From Saccharothrix carnea (lineage in GTDB: Bacteria > Actinomycetota > Actinomycetes > Mycobacteriales > Pseudonocardiaceae), in the NCBI RefSeq assembly GCF_003014735.1, contig NZ_PYAX01000007.1:186001-250000 (forward strand): a stretch of DNA of 64,000 nucleotides, in the 5' to 3' direction. The notes beneath the pieces were generated by a model. That model ran no database searches. It saw nothing but the letters and a program-made list of their open reading frames with translations, and was not told where the DNA came from. The position numbers and the translations under genes were made by a program. Shown piece by piece: positions 23,333 through 30,585 of this stretch; position 1 is the first letter of the stretch; each line of letters starts with the position of its first letter.

Positions 23333-26305
23333 GTGCGCTTTGTGGCGGATCTCCACATCCACTCCAAGTACTCCCGGGCCTGCAGCCGTGATTGCGATCT
23401 CGAACACCTGACCTGGTGGGCCCGGCGCAAGGGGATCTCGCTGGTCGGCACCGGCGACTTCACCCACCCCGCCTGGTACGACCACCTGAGCGACAACCTG
23501 GTCGAGGCCTCGCCCGGGCTGTTCCGGTTGCGGGAGGAGTTGGATCGCGACATCGACCGCAGGCTGCCGCCGTCGCTGGCCTCGGCGCCGGTGCGGTTCA
23601 TGCTCTCGGTGGAGATCTCGACCATCTACAAGCGCGGTGACCGCACCCGCAAGGTCCACCACCTCGTCTACATGCCGGATCTGTCGTCGGCGGCGCGGTT
23701 CAACGCCCGGTTGGCCAAGATCGGCAACCTCGGATCGGACGGGCGGCCCATCCTCGGGCTCGACTCGCGCGACCTGCTGGAGATCACGCTGGAGTGCGGC
23801 GGCTACCTCGTGCCCGCGCACGTGTGGACGCCGTGGTTCGCGGTGCTCGGCTCCAAGTCCGGGTTCGACGCGATCGAGGACTGCTACGCCGACCTCGCGT
23901 CGCACGTCTTCGCGGTGGAGACCGGCCTGTCGTCGGACCCGCTGATGAACTGGCGGGTGTCGGGACTGGACAAGTACCGGCTGGTCAGCAACTCGGACGC
24001 GCACTCGCCGCCGGTGCTGGGACGTGAGGCGACCGTGTTCGACACGGAGCTCGACTACTACTCGGTGCGCAACGCGCTGGAGACCGGGGACGGGTTCGGC
24101 GGGACGTTGGAGTTCTTCCCGGAGGAGGGCAAGTACCACGTCGACGGGCACCGCAAGTGCGGTGTGCGGATGGAACCCGAGGAGACGCTGGCGCACCGCG
24201 GGATCTGCCCGGAGTGCGGCAAACCGCTGACGGTCGGGGTGCTCAGCCGGGTGGAGGAGCTGGCCGACCGGCCGCACGGTGCCCGGCCCGCCGGTACGGC
24301 CGGGTTCACCAGCCTGGTGCCGTTGCCGGAGATCATGAGCGAGATCGTCGGCACCGGGCCGAAGAGCAAGAAGGTGCTGGGCGAGATCGACAAGCTGACC
24401 GCCGCGCTGGGGCCGGAGCTGGTGATCCTCCAGGACGTGCCGGTGGACGACATCGCCGTGCACTCGCCGTTGCTGGCCGAGGCGGTGACCCGGCTGCGGC
24501 GCGGCGAGGTCGTGCGCGACTCGGGGTACGACGGCGAGTACGGCGTGATCCGGGTGTTCGAGCCGGGGGAGTTGGAGCGTCGGCGGTCGGCTTTCGCGTT
24601 GTTCGACTACGACGCCCCGGTTCCGTCCACTGTGGAGCGTCCACGGCCGGCTGCTCCCGCTGCTGTGCCTGCCGCGGCTGTGCCGGTCGTCTCGGCTCCG
24701 GGTTCGTTGCTGGACGGGCTGGACCCGGAGCAGCGGGCGGCGGCCGAGGTGGGCGGTGGGCCGTTGCTGATCATCGCCGGGCCGGGGACGGGGAAGACGC
24801 GGACGTTGACGCACCGGATCGCGGACCTGGTGACGTCACGGGGCGTGCCGCCGTCGGAGTGCCTGGCGATCACGTTCACCCGGCGTGCGGCGGAGGAGAT
24901 GGCGGAACGGCTGGCCGTCCTCGTCGGTGACGCGGTCGGCGGGATGACGATCGCGACGTTCCACTCGCTCGGGGTGCTGATCCTGCGCTCGCACGGTGCG
25001 GAGTTCGGGTTGTCGGCGTCGTTCGGGGTGGCGGACCCGGAGGGGCAGCTGGCGGTGGCGCTGTCCGTGGTGGCGGACGAGAAGGAGGCGCGGGCGCTGA
25101 TCGCCGCCGGTGACGACCGGTACAAGAAGGCGTTGCGGGCGCAGGACCTGGTGGACTTCGACGACCTGATCACGTTGCCGCTGTCGTTGCTGGAGTCCTC
25201 GCCGGACCTGGTCGAGGCCTACCGGGCGCGGTGGCGGTGGGTGTCGGTGGACGAGTACCAGGACGTGGACGAGCAGCAGTACCGGCTGTTGCGGCTGCTC
25301 GTGCCGCCGGACGGCAACCTGACCGCGATCGGTGACCCGGACCAGGCGATCTACCGGTTCCGCGGTGCCGACGTCGGGTTCTTCCTGCGGTTCCGGGAGG
25401 ACTTCCCCTCGGCGCGGACCGTGCAGCTGACCAGGAACTACCGGTCGTCGTCGGCGGTGGTGACGGGTGCGCTGGAGGTGATCGCGCCGTCGTCGCTCGT
25501 GCCGGGGCGGGAGCTGCGGCCGATGGTCGACCACGGTGCCGCGCCGATCGGTGTGCACCACGCGTCGTCGGAGGCGGCCGAGGCGGTGTTCGTGGCGCGG
25601 ACGATCGAGCAGGTGCTGGGCGGTGCGTCGTTCCACGCGTTCGACAGCGGGCGGGTCGTGGGTGACGGCACGCAGGGCCTCGGTTTTTCCGACTTCGCCG
25701 TGCTGTACCGGACGGATCGGCAGTCGCGGGCGTTGGTGGAGGCGTTGACGCAGTCGGGGTTGCCGTTCCAGAAGCGGTCGCACGACCGGTTGGCGGACCG
25801 TCCCGGGGTGGCGCGGATCGCCCATGAGGTCGCTTACGCCGCCGGTGCCACCGTCCTGGAGCGCGTGCGTGCGGTGGCGGGTGACGACCACACGGCGTAC
25901 GAGCTGCTCAAGCCCTTGGCCACGGCGTGCGGGACGGACTTCGAGCGCTTCCACACGGCTCTCGCGCTGGGGGTGGAGGTCGACACGTGGGATCCCCGGG
26001 CGGACCGGATCTCGCTGCTCACGTTGCACGCGTCGAAGGGCCTGGAGTTCCCGGTCGTGTTCATCGTCGGGTGCGAGGACGGCGTCCTGCCGCTGCGGTG
26101 GCCGGGTGAGGAGGACGAGGAGTCGGTGGCCGAGGAGCGCCGCCTGCTGTTCGTGGGGATGACGCGGGCGCAGCGGCACTTGTTCCTGAGTCACACGACC
26201 GGGCGACCGAGGTCCCCCTTCCTGGCGGCCTTGAAGGCCTTCGAGCAGCTGGGCGACTCGCAACCTCGCCGCAAGCGCAAGGGAACCCAACTCAGCCTGC
26301 TCTGA
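23333..26305 (+). CDS. PHP-domain and UvrD/PcrA helicase fusion
   Basis: 990 residues. Residues 1 to about 240 form a PHP phosphoesterase domain with metal-ligand motifs ADLHIHSKYS, GTGDFTHP, PAHVWTP and SNSDAHSP. A CGVRMEP...CPECGKP zinc ribbon (about 280-305) and a Pro/Ala linker follow. From about 465 comes an SF1A helicase: Walker A GPGTGKT with Lys488, VSVDEYQDVDEQQY, GDPDQAIYRFRG, LTLHASKGLEF and VGMTRAQRHL. The 2B region seems short. The PHP part resembles the stand-alone TIGR00375 family. It probably combines nuclease or phosphatase and unwinding in DNA repair, but the substrate is unknown. GTG 23333 is the first start before the PHP motif. Confidence 0.88.
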   Translation: MRFVADLHIHSKYSRACSRDCDLEHLTWWARRKGISLVGTGDFTHPAWYDHLSDNLVEASPGLFRLREELDRDIDRRLPPSLASAPVRFMLSVEISTIYKRGDRTRKVHHLVYMPDLSSAARFNARLAKIGNLGSDGRPILGLDSRDLLEITLECGGYLVPAHVWTPWFAVLGSKSGFDAIEDCYADLASHVFAVETGLSSDPLMNWRVSGLDKYRLVSNSDAHSPPVLGREATVFDTELDYYSVRNALETGDGFGGTLEFFPEEGKYHVDGHRKCGVRMEPEETLAHRGICPECGKPLTVGVLSRVEELADRPHGARPAGTAGFTSLVPLPEIMSEIVGTGPKSKKVLGEIDKLTAALGPELVILQDVPVDDIAVHSPLLAEAVTRLRRGEVVRDSGYDGEYGVIRVFEPGELERRRSAFALFDYDAPVPSTVERPRPAAPAAVPAAAVPVVSAPGSLLDGLDPEQRAAAEVGGGPLLIIAGPGTGKTRTLTHRIADLVTSRGVPPSECLAITFTRRAAEEMAERLAVLVGDAVGGMTIATFHSLGVLILRSHGAEFGLSASFGVADPEGQLAVALSVVADEKEARALIAAGDDRYKKALRAQDLVDFDDLITLPLSLLESSPDLVEAYRARWRWVSVDEYQDVDEQQYRLLRLLVPPDGNLTAIGDPDQAIYRFRGADVGFFLRFREDFPSARTVQLTRNYRSSSAVVTGALEVIAPSSLVPGRELRPMVDHGAAPIGVHHASSEAAEAVFVARTIEQVLGGASFHAFDSGRVVGDGTQGLGFSDFAVLYRTDRQSRALVEALTQSGLPFQKRSHDRLADRPGVARIAHEVAYAAGATVLERVRAVAGDDHTAYELLKPLATACGTDFERFHTALALGVEVDTWDPRADRISLLTLHASKGLEFPVVFIVGCEDGVLPLRWPGEEDEESVAEERRLLFVGMTRAQRHLFLSHTTGRPRSPFLAALKAFEQLGDSQPRRKRKGTQLSLL

Positions 26306-26382
26306 CTTCGCCGGATCGCCGCGCGGCTGCCCTGGCGCTCGGTCGAGGTCGGCGATCAGGCGCTGGGCGGTGAGACGGGGAA

Positions 26383-26394
26383 TGGACTAGACCA
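26383..26394. promoter_or_regulatory. DasR-like (dre) operator
   Basis: TGGACTAGACCA differs by one base from the core TGGTCTAGACCA of the DasR-responsive element that controls chitin and GlcNAc genes in Streptomyces. It lies 110 bp before a secreted protease with a chitin-binding domain. An overlapping inverted repeat, CATAAC (26393) and GTTATG (26404), sits directly downstream. Confidence 0.55.
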
Positions 26395-26503
26395 TAACGT
26401 GGTGTTATGACGTGATTGGCATATCCGCCTGGCCTTGAGGCCGGCTAGCGTCGGGTCAACGGCCCCGCATCCCGTGTCACCACCCCTGCAAGGAGACAAG
26501 CGG

Positions 26504-27820
26504 ATGACTCGACGTAGCGTCGCCGCGGTCGCCGTGGCGGTTTTGAGCGCTGCCGGATTGGCAGCTGCACTGGCCACCACCGCGACCGCGGGTCCTCCAC
26601 CGCCCCAGGTCGCCGTCGACGGCGGCATGGTCGCCGCCATGGCGCGCGACCTCCACCTGACCCCCGACCAAGCCCGCGCGCGCATCGAACGGGAGGCGGT
26701 CGCGGCTCGGACGGAGAGCACGCTCAAAGCGCGGCTCGGGCCCGGTTTCGCGGGGGCCTGGATGAACGCCGACGCCACCGAACTCGTCGTCGGCGTCACG
26801 GCGGCCTCGCAGATCCAGGCCGTCGAAGCGGCGGGCGCACGGCCGAAGCTGGTCCAGCGGTCGCTCGCCCAGCTCGACGCCCTCAAGGTCAAGCTCGACC
26901 AGAACGCCCGCAGCGCACCGGAGTCCGTGCCCGGCTGGTACGTCGACCAACCCGCCAACACCGTGGTCGTCCTCGCCCGCGACGTCGCCGCCGCGAAAGC
27001 GTTCGCGCACGCCAGCGGGCTCGCCGACGCCGACGTCCGGATCGAACAGTCCACTGAGGAACCACGCCCGCTGATCGACGTGATCGGCGGCAACGCCTAC
27101 TACATCGGCAGCGGCTCGCGCTGTTCGGTCGGGTTCGCGGTCAACGGCGGGTTCGTCACCGCCGGGCACTGCGGCCGCACGGGCGCGACCACGACCCAGC
27201 CCAGCGGCACGTTCGCCGGCTCCAGCTTCCCCGGCAACGACTACGCCTGGGTCCGCACGGCCGCGGGCAACACCGGCCGCCCGCTGGTCAACCGCTACCC
27301 CGGCACGGTGCCGGTGGCGGGTTCCACCGAGGCACCCGTAGGCGCCTCGGTCTGCCGCTCCGGCTCCACCACGGGCTGGCGCTGCGGCACCATCCAGCAG
27401 AAGAACACGTCCGTGACCTACCCCGAAGGCACGATCACCGGCCTCACCCGCACGAACGCCTGCGCCGAACCCGGCGACTCCGGCGGCTCGTGGCTGACCG
27501 GTGACCAGGCGCAGGGCGTCACCTCCGGTGGCTCCGGGAACTGCACGTCCGGCGGGACGATCTACTTCCAGCCGGTCAACGAGATCCTCCAGGTCTACGG
27601 CCTCCAGTTGATCGTCAGTGGCGGCGGTCCCACGAGCACCACCTCGCCGACCGCGACGACGACCACCAACCCGGGCCAGACCACCTGGCAGCCAGGCGTC
27701 GCGTACGCGATCGGCTCCCTCGTGACGTACGGCGGCGTCGGGTACAGGTGCTTGCAGGGGCACACGTCCCAACCAGGCTGGGATCCGCCGGCGGTGCCCG
27801 CCTTGTGGCAGCGCGTGTGA
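26504..27820 (+). CDS. Streptogrisin-type secreted protease with chitin-binding domain
   Basis: 438 residues. Signal peptide to about residue 29, alpha-lytic-type pro-region, S1 chymotrypsin-fold domain with His222 (TAGHCG), Asp246 (GNDYAWV) and Ser326 (EPGDSGGSW), and paired cysteines as in streptogrisins. A Thr/Ser linker leads to a C-terminal CBM5/12 chitin-binding domain (WQPGVAYAIGSLVTYGG...LWQRV). It resembles streptogrisin C and would attack protein in chitin-rich material such as fungal walls or insect cuticle. ATG 26504 follows AAGGAG. A DasR-like site upstream fits control by GlcNAc. Confidence 0.93.
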   Translation: MTRRSVAAVAVAVLSAAGLAAALATTATAGPPPPQVAVDGGMVAAMARDLHLTPDQARARIEREAVAARTESTLKARLGPGFAGAWMNADATELVVGVTAASQIQAVEAAGARPKLVQRSLAQLDALKVKLDQNARSAPESVPGWYVDQPANTVVVLARDVAAAKAFAHASGLADADVRIEQSTEEPRPLIDVIGGNAYYIGSGSRCSVGFAVNGGFVTAGHCGRTGATTTQPSGTFAGSSFPGNDYAWVRTAAGNTGRPLVNRYPGTVPVAGSTEAPVGASVCRSGSTTGWRCGTIQQKNTSVTYPEGTITGLTRTNACAEPGDSGGSWLTGDQAQGVTSGGSGNCTSGGTIYFQPVNEILQVYGLQLIVSGGGPTSTTSPTATTTTNPGQTTWQPGVAYAIGSLVTYGGVGYRCLQGHTSQPGWDPPAVPALWQRV

Positions 27821-27841
27821 GCTAGCGGCAAGCGCACGCGC

Positions 27842-27876
27842 GGGGTCCGGCTCGCACACGCGGCGAGCCGGGCCCC
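27842..27876. terminator. Bidirectional terminator
   Basis: GGGGTCCGGCTCG (27842-27854) pairs with CGAGCCGGGCCCC (27864-27876), 13 bp with one G-T wobble and a 9-nt loop, midway between the convergent protease and SDR genes. Confidence 0.75.
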
Positions 27877-27882
27877 ATCTGC

Positions 27883-28596
27883 TCACAAGTGCGCACCGCC
27901 TGTCGCATCGATCCACGCTCCCGTCACCCATCGCGCTCGCTCCGATGCCACGAACGAGACCACGTCGGCTATATCGCCGGCATAACCGATCCGGCCCAGT
28001 GCCGAACGCGCCGCCATCGCGGCCTCCGCCTCCGCGTTCCCGCGCAGCCACGACGCGTTCGCGTCGGTGTCGACCACCCCCGGTGCGACGGTGTTCACGG
28101 TGATCCCGCGCGCCCCCAGGTGCAGGGCAAGCGTGCGCGTGAACGTGTCCAGGGCACCCTTCGTCATCGAGTACGCGATGCCCACCGGCATGGCGATGCG
28201 CGTTGCCCCGGACGAGATGTTCACGATCCGCCCACCGTCCTTCAGCACCGGCAGCGCGCGCTGCACCAGGAAGAACGGCGCCCGCACGTTCACCGCGAAC
28301 ACCTCGTCGAACGCCTCCGGCGTCACGTCCTCGATCGGCGCGGGCAGCCCGATCGCGGCGTTGTTCACCAGCACGTCCAACGGCGGCAGCGCCGCCACCA
28401 GCGCGTCGAGTTCCGACGGCAACGACGCCCGCACCGCGAACGACCCACGCCCCGCCTCCTCGACCACGGCGGCAGCCGCGTCGGCGTCCCGCGCGTAGTG
28501 CACGACCACCCGCATCCCGTCCGCCGCCAACCTCAGCGCGATCGCCCGCCCGATCCCACGACTCGCCCCGGTCACCAAAGCCGTCTTCACCAGCAC
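27883..28596 (-). CDS. Short-chain dehydrogenase/reductase
   Basis: 237-residue classical SDR: TGASRGIG cofactor loop, NNAAIG, catalytic Ser in NISSGA, YSMTK (Tyr and Lys of YxxxK) and the C-terminal TGAWIDATGG. The Arg after the glycine loop and the HYARDA strand suggest NADP. Substrate unknown. GTG 28596 was taken; GTG 28590 is possible. It diverges from a TetR gene across 52 bp holding an inverted repeat, so it is probably the regulator's target. Confidence 0.9.
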   Translation of the reverse strand: MLVKTALVTGASRGIGRAIALRLAADGMRVVVHYARDADAAAAVVEEAGRGSFAVRASLPSELDALVAALPPLDVLVNNAAIGLPAPIEDVTPEAFDEVFAVNVRAPFFLVQRALPVLKDGGRIVNISSGATRIAMPVGIAYSMTKGALDTFTRTLALHLGARGITVNTVAPGVVDTDANASWLRGNAEAEAAMAARSALGRIGYAGDIADVVSFVASERARWVTGAWIDATGGAHL

Positions 28597-28602
28597 TCCA
28601 AT

Positions 28603-28640
28603 CTGTAACGACCACTACACAACGGCGAACTGTAGCGAAC
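28603..28640. promoter_or_regulatory. Operator between SDR and TetR genes
   Basis: CTACA (28615-28619) and TGTAG (28631-28635) form an inverted repeat, and CTGTAACGA (28603) is repeated as CTGTAGCGA (28630). This is a likely autorepression site for the TetR protein encoded at 28649. Confidence 0.5.
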
Positions 28641-28648
28641 GTTATAAA

Positions 28649-29218
28649 ATGAGCGCCATGGTGGGTCGCAAGCGCGGGTTCGACCGGGACGAAGTGCTGG
28701 ACCAGGTCACGCGCGCCTTCTGGCGGGACGGCTTCCAGGCGACGTCGGTCGCCGACCTCACCGGGACCACCGGCGTGAACCCGCCGAGCCTCTACGCGGC
28801 GTTCGGTGACAAGCGCGCCCTCTTCGCCGAAGCCGTGGCCCGCTACCAGGCCACGTACGGCGCGTTCACCGCGCGTGCCCTCGAAGAGGAGCCCACCGCG
28901 CGCCAGGCCGTCGAGCGGATCCTGACCGAGGCCGCGATCGAGTACACGACCCCCGACCGCCCCAAGGGCTGCCTGATCCTCAGTTCCCCCGAGCTGCACG
29001 ACCTGCGTGATCAGGCCAGGCAGGCGTTCGAGGCCAAGATCCGGCACGACGTCGCCACCGGCGCGCTGCCCGCTGGCACCGACGTGCGCCGCCTCGCCCT
29101 GTTCGTCGCGGCGACCGTCCGGGGGATGTCGTCGCTGGCCCGGGACGGCGCCACCCGGGAAGAACTGCGCGACGTTGCCCGGACGGCGCTGTCGGCGTGG
29201 CCCGCACCCGTAGCCTGA
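28649..29218 (+). CDS. TetR-family regulator
   Basis: 189 residues. N-terminal helix-turn-helix (TSVADLTGTTGVNPPSLYAAFGDKRALF) and a C-terminal ligand domain (GCLILSSPELH, then LFVAATVRGMSSLARDGATREEL) of the type that regulates adjacent SDR genes in response to electrophiles or quinones; the ligand is inference. ATG 28649 or 28658. About 70 bp downstream lies a decayed duplicate of its own 3' end. Confidence 0.88.
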   Translation: MSAMVGRKRGFDRDEVLDQVTRAFWRDGFQATSVADLTGTTGVNPPSLYAAFGDKRALFAEAVARYQATYGAFTARALEEEPTARQAVERILTEAAIEYTTPDRPKGCLILSSPELHDLRDQARQAFEAKIRHDVATGALPAGTDVRRLALFVAATVRGMSSLARDGATREELRDVARTALSAWPAPVA

Positions 29219-29286
29219 GACGACGCGAAGGGGTGGTGCGGGTCGTGGAGCTGGCCGAGTCGCTGCTGGCGTGGCTGCACGGCTGG
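29206..29286 (+). repeat. Imperfect direct repeat, copy 1 (kinase-gene 5' end)
   Basis: Resembles 30504-30585. Shared words include ACCCGTAG, CTGA, GGTGGTG and GCTGCTGGCGTGGCT. Both encode similar peptides: VRVVELAESLLAWLHGW here and VGVYDLVALLLAWLHDW at the start of the kinase. The two copies bracket the I36-like gene and the TetR remnant. Confidence 0.65.
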
Positions 29287-29287
29287 A

Positions 29288-29430
29288 CCGATGCGCGCGG
29301 GCTGGCCGTGTTTGTCGCGGCCACCGTCCGGGGCAATGTCGTCCCTGGCCAGTGACGACGCCACGCTGGCCGAACTTGGCGACGTTGCTCGAATGGCGCT
29401 ATTGGCGTGGTCCGCGCCCGAATCCTGAGA
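29288..29430 (+). pseudogene. Decayed duplicate of the TetR 3' end
   Basis: About 140 bp parallel the last 45 codons of the TetR gene at 28649. FVAATVRG is kept, then a one-base shift moves the frame to MSSLASDDATLAELGDVARMALLAWSAPES and a stop, against MSSLARDGATREELRDVARTALSAWPAPVA in the intact gene. It is immediately preceded by a second partial copy, of the kinase gene's 5' end (29206-29286). From here to 29721 the sequence is less GC-rich and shows no other recognisable gene. Confidence 0.75.
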
Positions 29431-29721
29431 GACGACAGAACGGTGTGATTCGACCCTGCTGTCCTGCTGGCGGGACATGGACCGCCCGTAGTTCGACACG
29501 CCGAGTCCTTGACATTGCTGACTCCTGTCCGGTAACTCGCCCGCACGTAATGCGTATAGCTCCTCGGTCGAAACATGAACCTTGCGCTTTGAAGCACAGA
29601 TGGTATAAATGGTGGGGCCGGATGATCTACGAATATCGAGACGGGTTGTGTCGAGAACGATTCGGGTCATGCGTGTCGTGCTGTACGGTATTCCACGTTC
29701 TCGATATGTTGGGGGTTCACG

Positions 29722-30273
29722 GTGCGTGATTTCGGGACTCGTTCGACGAGACGGGTGGCGACTTTGTTCCTATCAGTCTTGTCGCTGATGGCCGGTGGTG
29801 TGGCGTCCGCGAATGCTGCCACACTGCCTGATTCACAGGCTAAGCACTGTGTCATTGTGGTGGAGAAGTCCGCCGCTCCGGGGGGTGTGTCGCGGGTCCT
29901 TTACGAGCACTGCTCCGCCTCGAAGGAGGATGCTCGCGCGGCTCAGCGGTCGGAAGCCACCCGCAACAAGTACGGAGCTGCGGTGGCCGAAGCGGATACC
30001 GTGCTCGTGAAGTTGCACGAACACGCAAATTACGGCGGAACCAGTGCTGAGGTGAAGGGTGCGTATGGTACCTGTGACACGGCGGGATACCGACTCGAAT
30101 TGAACACGTTATGGTCGAACATCATCAGTTCGGCCGAAGGGCGGGGTTGGTGCAACTATGCCACGTACACCAATCGGAATCGGGATTACGCGGAGTCGCA
30201 TTTTTTGCCGACTCCGAGCTTCGGGGCGAGGCTGAACGACAACGTCGGAATCATTGACGTTCGTTATCGGTAG
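29722..30273 (+). CDS. Secreted peptidase-inhibitor (I36)-like protein
   Basis: 183 residues. Signal peptide (VATLFLSVLSLMAGGVASANA), a short spacer, then a beta-rich domain with LHEHANYGGTSAEV and paired cysteines (YGTCDT, GWCNYATY), ending FGARLNDNVGIIDVRYR. The YGG and late-Cys pattern resembles the I36 protease-inhibitor/crystallin-like family of actinomycetes. Codon use is notably more AT-rich than the neighbours (AAT, GAA and GGA are frequent), suggesting recent acquisition. GTG 29722 is assumed; no clear ribosome site is seen. A hairpin follows at 30310. Target protease unknown. Confidence 0.7.
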   Translation: MRDFGTRSTRRVATLFLSVLSLMAGGVASANAATLPDSQAKHCVIVVEKSAAPGGVSRVLYEHCSASKEDARAAQRSEATRNKYGAAVAEADTVLVKLHEHANYGGTSAEVKGAYGTCDTAGYRLELNTLWSNIISSAEGRGWCNYATYTNRNRDYAESHFLPTPSFGARLNDNVGIIDVRYR

Positions 30274-30309
30274 TCATCGCTGAGAAAGCGTGATTACTTC
30301 CTAGCTTGA

Positions 30310-30345
30310 TCCATGGTGGCACGGCGCTTGGCGTGCCACCATGGA
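30310..30345 (+). terminator. Terminator after the I36-like gene
   Basis: Perfect 13-bp stem TCCATGGTGGCAC and GTGCCACCATGGA with a 10-nt loop, 37 bp after the stop. No T-run. The next ~190 bp up to the kinase are less GC-rich and probably hold its promoter. Confidence 0.7.
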
Positions 30346-30503
30346 CATCGATGTGGGATATATCGCACGTTGTTGAGAGTTTAGCTAGCTTTCTTATCTG
30401 CTTTGGCTCGATTTCGGTGCACAAACGATCTGATCGTCTGAGACGGTCAGTCTCCGGTCGGTTCGTCCGATCAAGTCGCGCAAACTCCGCCATGACGGTG
30501 CAG

Positions 30504-30585
30504 ACCCGTAGTCTGACACCGGACGAGGAGGGTGGTGGGCGTGTACGACTTGGTCGCGTTGCTGCTGGCGTGGCTACACGACTGG
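30504..30585 (+). repeat. Imperfect direct repeat, copy 2 (kinase start)
   Basis: Partner of 29206-29286; it spans the kinase ribosome site and first codons. The spacing of about 1.3 kb equals the segment carrying the I36-like gene and the TetR remnant. Confidence 0.65.

Noticed and set aside
29271..29729. A 152-codon frame before the I36-like gene
   Set aside because: It crosses the TetR remnant in another frame and has no start signal or recognisable domain.
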